Below are positions 1 to 8,374 of a stretch of DNA of 64,000 bases, piece by piece (positions within the stretch are counted from its first letter, which is position 1; every line of letters begins with the position of its first letter). The position numbers and the translations under genes are program-made. This DNA comes from Phosphoribacter sp037045055 (lineage in GTDB: Bacteria; Actinomycetota; Actinomycetes; Actinomycetales; Dermatophilaceae). The DNA lies in NCBI GenBank assembly GCA_037045055.1, contig JBAOHJ010000003.1, positions 434,001 to 498,000 on the forward strand. Direction: 5' to 3'. The notes under the pieces were generated by a model that had not been told where the DNA came from, did no database searches, and saw only the letters and a program-made list of their open reading frames with translations.

Positions 1-1171
1 CCATCCCGAACTGCCCACCGTCGGTGAACCGGCTCGAGGCGTTGACCATGACCACGGCGGCGTCGACCTCGGCGACGAACCGGCGAGCGGCGGCCCGGCT
101 GCCCGTGACGATCACCTCGGTGTGCATGGTCCCGTGGGCGCGGATGTGCGCCAACGCCTCGTCGAGGCTGCTCACCGTCCGGACGTTCATCTCCAAGCGG
201 TGCCACTCGGTCGCGTAGTCCGCAGCGGTCACCGAGGTGTAGGCCGCGCCCGCGTCGACGGCATACGGCTGCACCTGCGGCGCGACGTGCAGCAGCACGC
301 CGGCGTTGCCGAGGGCGGCGATGGCCTTGGGCAGGAACCGCGCGGCCACCGCGTCGTGGACCAGCAGCGACTCGGCGGCGTTGCAGACACTGGGCCGTTG
401 GGTCTTGGCGTTGACCACGAGGGCCAGGGCCATGTCCAGGTCGGCGTCGGCGTCGACGTACACGTGGTTGACCCCGGTGCCGGTCTCGATGACCGGGACG
501 GTGGACTCCCGCACGACGGTGCGGATGAGGTCGGCACCGCCGCGAGGGATGACCAGGTCGACCAGGCCCCGGGCGGTCATCAACGCCCGGGCCGCGTCGT
601 GCCCCCCGCCGTCGAGCAGGTCGACCGCGTCCTGGGGCAGGTCCTGGGAGCTCAGCGCCTGGCGCAGCACGGCGACCAGCGCCCGGTTGGAGTCGCCCGC
701 GGCCGACCCCCCGCGCAGGATGACCGCGTTGCCGCTCTTGAGGGCCAGGGCGGCGGCGTCGACGGTGACGTTGGGCCGGGCCTCGTAGATCATCCCGATG
801 ACGCCTACGGGCACCCGGACCTGGCGGATCTGCAGGCCGTTGGCCAGCGTGGACCCGCGGACCACCTCCCCGACCGGGTCGGGCAACGCAGCGACCTCGC
901 GGAGGGCCGCCGCGATGTCGCCGACCCGGCTGCGGTCCAGCATGAGCCGGTCCAGCAGGCCGTCGGCCAGGCCGCCAGCCCGGCCGCGCTGCAGGTCCAG
1001 GGCGTTGGCCGCGACGATCTGCGCGGTGTCGGCCTCGAGCGCGTCGGCCATGGCGTGCAGGGCCGCGTCCTTGTCCGCGCGGGTGAGCAGTCCGAGGCGC
1101 AGGGCGGCCGCGCGGGCCCGTCCCGCCAGTCGGGCGACGTCGGCGACGACGCCAGGGTCCAGATCGGCCAT
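1..1171 (-). CDS. proA: Gamma-glutamyl phosphate reductase ProA, 3' end cut by window edge
   Basis: NADPH-dependent reduction of gamma-glutamyl phosphate to glutamate semialdehyde, the second step of proline synthesis in the cytosol. The reverse frame from ATG at 1171 encodes 390 residues of an aldehyde-dehydrogenase-fold enzyme (family about 415-430), so only the C-terminus is missing. Visible marks are the MIYEARPNVT segment, the LRGGSAA segment and the active-site Cys in PSVCNAAESL at about residue 263. The start gives the usual MADLDP opening but lacks a clear Shine-Dalgarno sequence. It begins 5 nt after the stop of the deacetylase gene on the same strand, so co-transcription is likely. 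Its usual partner proB lies 3.7 kb away, on the far side of four unrelated genes. Confidence 0.95.
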   Translation of the reverse strand, partial: MADLDPGVVADVARLAGRARAAALRLGLLTRADKDAALHAMADALEADTAQIVAANALDLQRGRAGGLADGLLDRLMLDRSRVGDIAAALREVAALPDPVGEVVRGSTLANGLQIRQVRVPVGVIGMIYEARPNVTVDAAALALKSGNAVILRGGSAAGDSNRALVAVLRQALSSQDLPQDAVDLLDGGGHDAARALMTARGLVDLVIPRGGADLIRTVVRESTVPVIETGTGVNHVYVDADADLDMALALVVNAKTQRPSVCNAAESLLVHDAVAARFLPKAIAALGNAGVLLHVAPQVQPYAVDAGAAYTSVTAADYATEWHRLEMNVRTVSSLDEALAHIRAHGTMHTEVIVTGSRAAARRFVAEVDAAVVMVNASSRFTDGGQFGM

Positions 1172-1175
1172 GGCC

Positions 1176-1859
1176 CTAGGGTATGCCGCCCGCGGGACCG
1201 ACCAACTCGGACAGGGTCACCAGCGCACGGCCCCGGGCCTGCAGCGTGGCGACCACCGTGTCGGTGGCGCCCACCACGCCGGCGCGGCTCGGGGCGCCCT
1301 CGTGCAGCACCCCGATCGCCCCGGGCGTCATGGCCCGCAGCACCCGGGGCACGATCCACCGGTCGCTGGGCCGGCCGGAGTGCAGGCCGGCCACCCCGCC
1401 GAGCACCCCGCGCAGGCCCTGGGCCTCGGCGACGTCGAGCATCCGGGGGGTGAACCACCCGGAGCCGGGCCGGAACCACCGCACCGGCTGGTGGGGCTGC
1501 AGCATCGCCGTCACCTCGGCCAGCTGTCGGGAGAACTCGCGCAGCGGCAGTCGGACCGAGGGCTCGTCGCGCATGAGGTGGTTGGCGATCTCGTGCCCCT
1601 GCGCGACGATCCTGGCCACGAGATCCTCGTGACCGACGACCCGCTCGCCGATGAGGAAGAACGTCGCCCGGGCGCCCCGCCGGGCCAGCACGTCCAGCAG
1701 CCGCGGCGTGAGCGACGGGTGCGGCCCGTCGTCTAAGGTCAGCGCCACGGCGTGCGCACCGGGCGGGCCGTGCCACAGGACCCGGGGGGCCACCCGACCG
1801 AGCACCCGGGGCACGAGGGGAGCGTCCACCCGGGGCGCGGTCGGCCCGCCGGAGTCCAT
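1176..1859 (-). CDS. Polysaccharide deacetylase (NodB-fold) family protein
   Basis: About 227 residues if the ATG at 1859 is used; the frame stays open to 1970, so the start is uncertain. The protein has the NodB core: ALTLDDGPHPSLTPRLL carries the catalytic and metal-binding Asp pair, followed by ATFFLIG and GHEIANH. In the second metal motif the usual final His is replaced (NHLMRD instead of H-x3-H), which occurs in a subset of these enzymes and may alter metal use. The family removes N- or O-acetyl groups from cell-wall or capsular sugars; the substrate here is unknown. No signal peptide is evident with the short start. It is divergent from the phospholipid operon and followed by proA after 4 nt. 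Confidence 0.82.
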   Translation of the reverse strand: MDSGGPTAPRVDAPLVPRVLGRVAPRVLWHGPPGAHAVALTLDDGPHPSLTPRLLDVLARRGARATFFLIGERVVGHEDLVARIVAQGHEIANHLMRDEPSVRLPLREFSRQLAEVTAMLQPHQPVRWFRPGSGWFTPRMLDVAEAQGLRGVLGGVAGLHSGRPSDRWIVPRVLRAMTPGAIGVLHEGAPSRAGVVGATDTVVATLQARGRALVTLSELVGPAGGIP

Positions 1860-1965
1860 GCCCGATGCTAAGCCGGGCCGCCCGCCGGTGACGGACACCC
1901 GGACGCGCCGCGCACCGCTGCTGCCACAATCGCCCTGAGCCGACCATCGACATTCGGGGGGAGAC

Positions 1966-2562
1966 ATCAAAGGCCTCTACGCGCTCAAACCCTGGTACAC
2001 CCGCCGACTCGGGGGCATCGTCGCGGCGGCCGTGCGTCGCGGGGTCTCGCCGGACGCCTTCACCGCCCTCGGGGTGCTGGCCGCGGCCCTGGCCGCGCTG
2101 GCCATCTGGCGGGGCTGGTGGCTGCCGGCCGGCGTGCTGCTCGCAGCCCGCCTGACCGGGGCGAACCTCGACGGCGCCGTCGCCCGGGCCCGCGGGGTGT
2201 GCAGCCCCTGGGGGTTCGTGCTCAACGAGGTCGGCGACCGCACCAGCGACCTGCTGACGTATGCCGGTCTGGCGGCGCTGGCGGCCCGCACCGCCGACGG
2301 CTGGGTGAGCGCGCCGGTCGGATGGGTGCTCGTCGCCGCCCTCGCGGCCACCCTGCCCACCTTCGCCTCGCTGGCCGCGGCGGGTGCCGGCGCCACCCGC
2401 CGCAACGGCGGACCGCTGGGCAAGACCGAGCGCTGTGCGCTGGTGACCCTGGCGACCGGCATACCGGCGTGGGTGCCGGGGATCGCCGCGCTCACCGTGC
2501 TCGGGTCGCTGGTCACGGCCGGGCTGCGCCTGCGCGCGACCCATGCGGAGCTGACCCGATGA
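1966..2562 (+). CDS. CDP-alcohol phosphatidyltransferase family protein, apparent ATC start
   Basis: Integral membrane enzyme expected to move a phosphatidyl group from CDP-diacylglycerol to an alcohol. The signature is DGAVAR followed by a G and NEVGD, so one of the conserved Asp residues is Asn. Several hydrophobic helices follow. The first ordinary start (GTG 2032) would remove the KGLYALKPWYTRRLGGIVAAAV stretch, which resembles the normal N-terminus of this family. The frame is open upstream to the stop at 1936 with no ATG, GTG or TTG before 2032. A G-rich Shine-Dalgarno-like run at 1956-1963 precedes ATC at 1966, so I place the start there. The 3' end overlaps cdsA by 4 nt (ATGA). Confidence 0.8.
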   Translation: MKGLYALKPWYTRRLGGIVAAAVRRGVSPDAFTALGVLAAALAALAIWRGWWLPAGVLLAARLTGANLDGAVARARGVCSPWGFVLNEVGDRTSDLLTYAGLAALAARTADGWVSAPVGWVLVAALAATLPTFASLAAAGAGATRRNGGPLGKTERCALVTLATGIPAWVPGIAALTVLGSLVTAGLRLRATHAELTR

Positions 2563-3476
2563 ACGACACCCTCACCCAGCTGTGGATCCGGCTGCTCAGC
2601 GGCGACCGGACGGGCCTCACCCTCGACCTGTCGCTGGGCCCGTGGCAGGTGCACGCCGAGGGGCGAGCGGTGTTCTTCCTGTGGGTGACCGTCGGGCTGC
2701 TCGTGCTCGGCGGGCTGGCCGTGCTGGTCTCCGGCAACGCCGAGGTGCGCCGCAAGTGGACCACCTGGGCGCTCATCGCCCCGATCGTCGGGATCCCGAT
2801 CTGGCTGGGCCGCGGGCCCACCGCGCTGCTGGCCGCCGTGCTGGCGATCCAGGCCGTGCGGGAGTACCGCCCGCTGGTGCGCCTGCCCAGGCCCGAGCAC
2901 GCGATCCTGCTCGTCCTGGCGTTGGCCTACCCCACCGCCGCGTGGCTCTCCCCCGGCCTGCTGGCCCTGGCGCCTCTGGTGGCGCTGCTGTGCGCCGTGC
3001 CGGCCCTGCTCGCCGGCGACACCGAGCACGGCATCCGGCGGGCGGCGATGGCCGCGTTCGGCTCGATCTGGCTGTGCTGGTCGCTGGCCCACCTGGTCGT
3101 CCTGTGGGAGGACGCCTTCCTGGTGTGTTTCGCGGCCGCCGCCGCCGACGTCAGCGCCTGGACCGGCGGCAAGGGCCTGCGGCGCTTTTCCTGGGCCCGC
3201 CGGCCACTGTCACCGCTGTCGCCGAACAAGACAGTCGGCGGGCTGGTCGGGGCCATCGTCGGGACCCTCGTCGTGCTGACCATCCTCGGCACGATCTCGT
3301 TCGGGCTCGTCCTGGCCGTCGCCGTCGGTGGGGTCGCCGGCGACCTGCTCGAGTCGATGGTCAAGCGCCAGGCCCAGGTCAAGGACGCCGGCGACTGGCT
3401 GCCCGGCTTCGGTGGCCTGCTCGACCGGGTCGACTCGTTGCTTCTCGTGCTCCCCCTCGCGGCGGTGCTCGGATGA
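2559..3476 (+). CDS. cdsA: Phosphatidate cytidylyltransferase
   Basis: Makes CDP-diacylglycerol from CTP and phosphatidic acid at the membrane, supplying the neighbouring CDP-alcohol phosphotransferase. The 305-residue protein has about seven to eight hydrophobic helices and ends with the CdsA signature: ESMVKRQAQVKDAGDWLPG, then FGGLLDRVDS, with Phe where many members have His. The start ATG overlaps the upstream stop and the gene's own stop overlaps the next ATG, so the three phospholipid genes look translationally coupled. The substrate acyl lipid would come from the acyltransferase encoded just downstream. Confidence 0.92.
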   Translation: MNDTLTQLWIRLLSGDRTGLTLDLSLGPWQVHAEGRAVFFLWVTVGLLVLGGLAVLVSGNAEVRRKWTTWALIAPIVGIPIWLGRGPTALLAAVLAIQAVREYRPLVRLPRPEHAILLVLALAYPTAAWLSPGLLALAPLVALLCAVPALLAGDTEHGIRRAAMAAFGSIWLCWSLAHLVVLWEDAFLVCFAAAAADVSAWTGGKGLRRFSWARRPLSPLSPNKTVGGLVGAIVGTLVVLTILGTISFGLVLAVAVGGVAGDLLESMVKRQAQVKDAGDWLPGFGGLLDRVDSLLLVLPLAAVLG

Positions 3477-4867
3477 GCGCCGTCCGCGACCCGACCGCCG
3501 GCCCCCGCGCCGTCCGCGACCCGGCCGCCGGCCCCCGTGCCGCCCGCCGCCCGAACGCCCGCACCGCTGCGGTCGGGCCGGAGTCGAGCCCGCGGCATAC
3601 CGGTGCGACCCGGGCGGGAGCCGCCGCCCGGCACTGGCTCTGGCGCGCGATCTGGGACCTCGTCGGGGGCCTGCGGGTGACCGGGACGCCGCCGACGGGG
3701 CCGGCGATCGTCGTGGCCAACCACCAGAGCCACGCCGACACGGCGGCGCTGCTGGCGAGCATCCCGCCGGCCAACCGGCCGGTCATGGCCGCAGCGGCGG
3801 ACTACTGGTTCGCCAAGCCGTGGCGCCGAGCGGTCATGGGCTCGATCGTCGCGGCTCTGCCCGTGCAGCGCACCGAGAAGGGCTCGTATGCGGCGTTGCG
3901 CGAGGCCGCCGCGCCGGTGCTGGCCAGTGGCGGGATCGTCGTGGTGTTCCCCGAGGGCACCCGCTCCACCGACGGGGTCGTCGGTGAGTTCCACGCCGGC
4001 GCGGTGCGCTTGGCCGACGACCTGGACGTGCCGCTCGTGCCGGTGGCGCTGCTGGGCACCGCCCAGGTACTGCCGAAGAACGGACGGCTGACCTCGGGCG
4101 CCGGCGAGGTCCGCTTCGGCACCGCCTTCGACTCGCAGGGGCTGGCCGCCGACCCGCAGACGGCCGACGTCGCCTCGGCCCGGCTGCGCGACGTCGTCGT
4201 GGCGCTGCGCAACGCCGGGCCGGTCGAGCCCATCGTGTCGCCGGTGTGGCGCCGGGTGGCCCGGGTCGTGGACTCGCCCGGGGGTCTCGCCGTGGCGTTC
4301 GGGTGGGGATTCGCCGAGGCGCTGTCGTGGCCGGTCATCGCCGAGATGGAGGTCGTCCTGCTGGCCGGCGCGGTGCCGCGTCGGGCGTGGCACCACGGCG
4401 TGGCCCTCGCGGCCGGATCGGTCGGCGGGGTCGCCACCCACGTATGGCTGCGCCGCCGGAGGGTCGGGGTGGCGCTGCCCCTGACCACCGCGACGATGCG
4501 CCGGCACGTCGCCGGGCAGTTCGCCGAGCACGGCGCCGGGGCGTTCTGGCGGCAGTTGCTCAGCGGCATACCCGTCAAGGTGTATGCCGCGGCCGGCGCC
4601 GACACCGCCCTGCCGGCCCGGCAGCTGACCCTCGCGGCGGCCTCGGCCCGGACCACCCGGATCGTCGGGTTCTCCGTGCTGGCCGGTCAGCTGGCCCGCC
4701 GGGTGCACCCGGCGGGGCGGCACTCGTGGGGTCGGTGGACGGTGGTAGCCGGGGCCGGGTGGGCAGTCGCGGTGACCCGGATCGTCCGACGCTGGAGTGC
4801 GCCCGCGCAGCAGGGCCTGGTCCGGGACCGACCAGGGTCGACCGGGGCCGCGGCGCCCGGCGGTTGA
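3473..4867 (+). CDS. 1-acylglycerol-3-phosphate acyltransferase (PlsC-like) with extra C-terminal membrane domain
   Basis: 464 residues. After a low-complexity N-terminus with an imperfect duplication (RDPTAGPRAV / RDPAAGPRAA) comes a PlsC domain: the catalytic H-x4-D in NHQSHAD at about residue 82 and the substrate loop FPEGTRS. This chemistry acylates lysophosphatidate to phosphatidate. The second half (from about residue 255) is hydrophobic and Arg-rich (GWGFAEALSWPVIAEMEVVLL) and resembles no domain I can name. The gene is third in the operon, coupled to cdsA by ATGA, so it probably feeds phosphatidate to CdsA. It is convergent with proB, with 9 bp between the stops. Confidence 0.88.
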   Translation: MSAVRDPTAGPRAVRDPAAGPRAARRPNARTAAVGPESSPRHTGATRAGAAARHWLWRAIWDLVGGLRVTGTPPTGPAIVVANHQSHADTAALLASIPPANRPVMAAAADYWFAKPWRRAVMGSIVAALPVQRTEKGSYAALREAAAPVLASGGIVVVFPEGTRSTDGVVGEFHAGAVRLADDLDVPLVPVALLGTAQVLPKNGRLTSGAGEVRFGTAFDSQGLAADPQTADVASARLRDVVVALRNAGPVEPIVSPVWRRVARVVDSPGGLAVAFGWGFAEALSWPVIAEMEVVLLAGAVPRRAWHHGVALAAGSVGGVATHVWLRRRRVGVALPLTTATMRRHVAGQFAEHGAGAFWRQLLSGIPVKVYAAAGADTALPARQLTLAAASARTTRIVGFSVLAGQLARRVHPAGRHSWGRWTVVAGAGWAVAVTRIVRRWSAPAQQGLVRDRPGSTGAAAPGG

Positions 4868-4876
4868 CCCCCGCAG

Positions 4877-5986
4877 TCAGAGCAGGACGAGCGCGTCGCG
4901 GTGGATGACCTCGCGCTGGTAGGCCGGACCCAGCTCCCGGGCCAGGTCGCGCGTGGAGCGCCCCAGCAGCGGCGGCAACTCCTCGGAGGAGTAGTTGACC
5001 AGCCCGCGGGCCACCGGTCGCCCCGAGGGGTCGCAGACGTCCACCGGGTCGCCGTCGGCGAACTGGCCCTCGACCGCGGTGATGCCCGCGGGCAGCAGCG
5101 ACGTGCGCCGCGCGACGAGCGCCTGCACGGCTCCGTCGTCGACGACCAGCCGCCCCTGGGGGGTCGTGGCGTGGGCGAGCCACAGCAACCGACTCCGCGG
5201 GCGCCGCCGCCCCGGGACGAAGGCGGTCCCCACGTCGCCCCCCGCCAGGGCCTCGGTGACCCGGTCGGTGGCGGTGAGCAGGGCGGGGATGCCGGCGGCG
5301 TTGGCGATGGCCGCCGCCTCGATCTTGGTGGCCATCCCGCCGGTGCCGACCCGGGTCCCGGCTCCGCGCACGAGCACGTCGGACAGGTCGTGCACCCCCT
5401 CCACGAGAGGGATCCGGCGGGCACCGGAGCGGCTCGGCGGGGCGTCGTAGAGGGCGTCGACGTCGGAGAGCAGCAGCAGCGCGTCGGCCCGCACCAGGTG
5501 GGCGACCAGGGCGGCGAGCCGGTCGTTGTCGCCGAAGCGGATCTCGTGGGTGGCGACGGTGTCGTTCTCGTTGACCACGGGCAGGATCCGCAGGTCGAGC
5601 AACCGGTCCAGGGTGCGCCGGGCGTTGAGGTAGTGGGTGCGCCGGGTGACGTCGTCGATGGTGAGCAGCACCTGCCCCACGGTGACGCCGTGGGCGCCGA
5701 ACGCCTGCTGGTATGCCGCGATGAGGGCGCCCTGCCCGACGCTCGCAGCGGCCTGCTGCATGGCCAGGTCTCGGGGCCGGGACGCCAGCCCCAGCGGGGC
5801 CATCCCGGCGGCGATCGCCCCGGAGGACACCAACACGACCGCGTCGCCGGCGCGATGGCGGGTGGCCACCGCGTTGACCAGGGCGACCAACCGCCCGACG
5901 TCCAGGCCCCCGTCGGGACCGGTCAGCGAGCTCGACCCCACCTTGACGACCAGCCGTCGAGCGCGGGCGACTGCGGTTCGGGGCAC
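4877..5986 (-). CDS. proB: Glutamate 5-kinase
   Basis: First enzyme of proline synthesis: phosphorylates glutamate to gamma-glutamyl phosphate for ProA. The 369-residue protein has the amino-acid-kinase domain (VVKVGSSSLT at the N-terminus, VSSGAIAAGM, the NENDTVATHEIRFGDND substrate loop, GTGGMATKIEAA) and a C-terminal PUA domain from about residue 275, the usual site linked to proline feedback. It sits 27 bp downstream of obgE on the same strand, as in many actinobacteria, but proA does not follow it; the three-gene phospholipid operon and the deacetylase lie between. Confidence 0.96.
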   Translation of the reverse strand: MPRTAVARARRLVVKVGSSSLTGPDGGLDVGRLVALVNAVATRHRAGDAVVLVSSGAIAAGMAPLGLASRPRDLAMQQAAASVGQGALIAAYQQAFGAHGVTVGQVLLTIDDVTRRTHYLNARRTLDRLLDLRILPVVNENDTVATHEIRFGDNDRLAALVAHLVRADALLLLSDVDALYDAPPSRSGARRIPLVEGVHDLSDVLVRGAGTRVGTGGMATKIEAAAIANAAGIPALLTATDRVTEALAGGDVGTAFVPGRRRPRSRLLWLAHATTPQGRLVVDDGAVQALVARRTSLLPAGITAVEGQFADGDPVDVCDPSGRPVARGLVNYSSEELPPLLGRSTRDLARELGPAYQREVIHRDALVLL

Positions 5987-6013
5987 GGACCGAGTCTAGT
6001 GAGCCGGCTCGGC

Positions 6014-7531
6014 TCAGTCCTGCTCGCCGGCGCTGGTCCAGTGACCGGCGCGCCGCTGCGCCTCCAGCTCACGCTGGGTCGCGGCGCGCGCGGCATACCG
6101 GCCGTGATGGCGCGCTCGGCGCTCGCCGCGGGTGGGTCGCGCCGACGGGTCCAGGCGCGGGTCGGTGCCCCGCGGGCCGAGCAGCTCCGCCCCGGTCGTC
6201 AGGCTGGGCTCCCAGTCGAAGACCACCGCGTCGTCGGCCGGGCCGACGAGCACCGCATCCCCTGGCCGGGCCCCGGCCGCCAGCAGGGCGTCCTCGACGC
6301 CCAACCGGTGCAGCCGGTCGGCGAGGTAGCCCACCGCCTCGTCGTTGGCGAAATCGGTCTGGCGCACCCACCGGGTGGGTCGCTCGCCCACGACCCGGTA
6401 AACCGGGCCCTGCGAGGTCTGCTCGCGGCGCACCTCGAAGCCGGTGTCGTCGAGCGCCTTGGGGCGCAGCACGATCCGGGCGGGGCCCGCCTGGGCGCCC
6501 TCGGCGTTCGCGGCCCGGACCTCGCGGGCTAACGCGTAGGCCAGCTCACGCAGCCCGGTGTGCGCGACCGCCGACACGACGTGCACCTGCAGCCCCCGAG
6601 CGGTCAGCTCGGGACGCACCAGCTCGGCCAGCTCGAGCGCCTCGGGCACGTCGGCCTTGTTGAGCACCACGACCCGGGTGCGCTCGGCCAGCGGGCGACC
6701 CCCGAGCTCGACGTCCGCGACGTAGCGGGACAGCTCGTCCTCGATGACCTGCAGGTCGGTCAGCGGGTCGCGGCCCGGCTCCAGGGTGGCGCAGTCGACG
6801 ACGTGGGCGAGCACCGAGCAGCGCTCCACGTGGCGCAGGAAGTCCAATCCCAGACCCTTGCCCAGGTGCGCGCCCGGGACGAGCCCGGGCACGTCGGCGA
6901 CCGTGAAGCGCTCTCGCCCCGCGGTGACCACGCCGAGGTTGGGCACCAGCGTGGTGAACGGGTAGTCCGCGACCTTCGGTCGGGCGCTGGACATCGCGGC
7001 GACCAGCGAGGACTTGCCGGCCGACGGGAAGCCGATGAGCGCCACGTCGGCGAGGGTCTTGAGCTCCAGGACGAGGTCGAGCGCCTCCCCCGGCTCGCCG
7101 AGCAGTGCGAAGCCCGGGGCCTTGCGCCGCGGCGACGCCAGCGCCTTGTTGCCCAGCCCGCCCCGACCTCCGCGGGCGACCACGTGCTCGGTGCCGTGGC
7201 CGACCAGGTCCGCCAGCACCGCCCCGGTGCCGTCCTTGACGACCGTGCCGTCGGGGACGGCGAGGACCAGGTCGCCCCCGTCGGCACCGTTGCGCTCGCC
7301 CCCGGCGCCGGGGGCACCGTTGGCGGCCCGCCGATGCGGATGGTGGTGGTAGTCCAACAGCGTGGTCACCTGGGGGTCGACGCGCAGCACCACCGATCCC
7401 CCGCGACCGCCGTTGCCGCCGTCTGGACCGCCCAGCGGCTTGAACTTCTCGCGACGCACCGATGCCACGCCGTGGCCGCCGTGACCCGCGGCGACGTGCA
7501 GGGATACGCGGTCGACGAAGTCGCCGCCCAT
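6014..7531 (-). CDS. obgE: GTPase Obg (ribosome assembly, stress)
   Basis: 505 residues from ATG 7531, chosen because GGGAGGG lies 3-4 nt upstream and the protein then opens MGGDFVDRVSLHV like other Obg proteins; the frame extends further but without family support. Order: glycine-rich Obg fold (about 1-160), G domain with GFPSAGKSS (P-loop), DVPGLVPG (G3) and NKAD (G4), then the C-terminal OCT domain and a basic tail. Obg binds the 50S particle and couples GTP levels to ribosome maturation. It follows rplU-rpmA on the same strand, with a strong hairpin between. Confidence 0.96.
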   Translation of the reverse strand: MGGDFVDRVSLHVAAGHGGHGVASVRREKFKPLGGPDGGNGGRGGSVVLRVDPQVTTLLDYHHHPHRRAANGAPGAGGERNGADGGDLVLAVPDGTVVKDGTGAVLADLVGHGTEHVVARGGRGGLGNKALASPRRKAPGFALLGEPGEALDLVLELKTLADVALIGFPSAGKSSLVAAMSSARPKVADYPFTTLVPNLGVVTAGRERFTVADVPGLVPGAHLGKGLGLDFLRHVERCSVLAHVVDCATLEPGRDPLTDLQVIEDELSRYVADVELGGRPLAERTRVVVLNKADVPEALELAELVRPELTARGLQVHVVSAVAHTGLRELAYALAREVRAANAEGAQAGPARIVLRPKALDDTGFEVRREQTSQGPVYRVVGERPTRWVRQTDFANDEAVGYLADRLHRLGVEDALLAAGARPGDAVLVGPADDAVVFDWEPSLTTGAELLGPRGTDPRLDPSARPTRGERRARHHGRYAARAATQRELEAQRRAGHWTSAGEQD

Positions 7532-7626
7532 CTGCCCTCCCGTCCTCATCCGGCGGTATACCGCGGGGGCGCGCCGGGCCCGGCTGCCCGAGGACGCGGC
7601 TACCGGCCGCACCCGGCATACGGCGA

Positions 7627-7650
7627 AGGGCGGGCCGTGAGGCCCGCCCT
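7627..7650 (-). terminator. Perfect 10-bp hairpin between rpmA and obgE
   Basis: AGGGCGGGCC at 7627-7636 pairs perfectly with GGCCCGCCCT at 7641-7650 around a GTGA tetraloop (TCAC on the transcribed strand). It begins 20 nt after the rpmA stop in the direction of transcription. There is no run of Ts, so it may be a partial terminator or RNA-processing/stability element lowering obgE relative to the ribosomal protein genes. Confidence 0.65.
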
Positions 7651-7669
7651 CACACCGATCGGTCTGGCC

Positions 7670-7924
7670 TCACTCGGTCGGCGCGACGTTGACCACCCGC
7701 CGGCCGCGCTTGGTGCCGAACGACACCGCCCCGGCCACGAGGGCGAAGAGCGTGTCGTCGCCGCCGCGGCCCACCCCGTCGCCCGGGTGGAAGTGCGTGC
7801 CGCGCTGGCGCACGAGGATCTCGCCGGCGTTGACCTGCTGGCCACCGAAGCGTTTGACCCCGAGGCGCTGGGCGTTGGAGTCGCGACCGTTGCGGGTCGA
7901 GGACGCCCCCTTCTTGTGTGCCAT
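7670..7924 (-). CDS. rpmA: 50S ribosomal protein L27
   Basis: 84 residues, MAHKKGASSTRNGRDSNAQR, GVKRFGGQ, the full-length L27 without the cleavable N-terminal extension seen in Firmicutes. The N-terminal tail reaches the peptidyl-transferase centre. It follows rplU by 13 bp, the conserved L21-L27 pair. Confidence 0.98.
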   Translation of the reverse strand: MAHKKGASSTRNGRDSNAQRLGVKRFGGQQVNAGEILVRQRGTHFHPGDGVGRGGDDTLFALVAGAVSFGTKRGRRVVNVAPTE

Positions 7925-7937
7925 CGGCGGTCCCCTC

Positions 7938-8246
7938 TCAGGCCGTGATGCCGGTGATCTTGACCTGGGTCAGGCCCTGGCGGTGACCCTGGCGCTTGCG
8001 GTAGCCGGTCTTGTTCTTGTACTTGAGGATGGCGATCTTGGGGCCCTTGGCGGCCTTGACGACCTCGGCCGTCACCGCCACCTTGGCCAGGGCTGCGGCG
8101 TCGGTGGTCACGGCCTCGCCGTCGACGAGCAGCAGCGCGGGCAGGGTGAGGCGCTCGCCGGGTTGGTGCGCCACCTTGTCGATGAGCAGGACATCGCCCA
8201 CGGCGACCTTCTCCTGCCGGCCACCGGCGCGGACAATCGCGTACAC
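7938..8246 (-). CDS. rplU: 50S ribosomal protein L21
   Basis: 102 residues from GTG 8246. This start gives the family-typical opening (V)YAIVRAGGRQEKV, and a purine run GAGAGAGAG lies 6 nt upstream. A second GTG at 8267 would add seven residues (VSEREFD), and the frame is open to 8366; neither adds conserved sequence. The motif KIAILKYKNKTGYRKRQGHRQ near the C-terminus is diagnostic. First gene of the rplU-rpmA pair downstream of the RNase E/G gene. Confidence 0.96.
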   Translation of the reverse strand: MYAIVRAGGRQEKVAVGDVLLIDKVAHQPGERLTLPALLLVDGEAVTTDAAALAKVAVTAEVVKAAKGPKIAILKYKNKTGYRKRQGHRQGLTQVKITGITA

Positions 8247-8374
8247 GTCGAACTCTCTCTCACTCACGTCGGCAGGTGCCTCGCGCGACGACGCGCTGGG
8301 CGCGGGTCGGTCGGGCGGTCCGAGCACCAACGGGCTAGCGTACCGGCCCGCCCGGGCCGGGTCCAAACCCGCGG

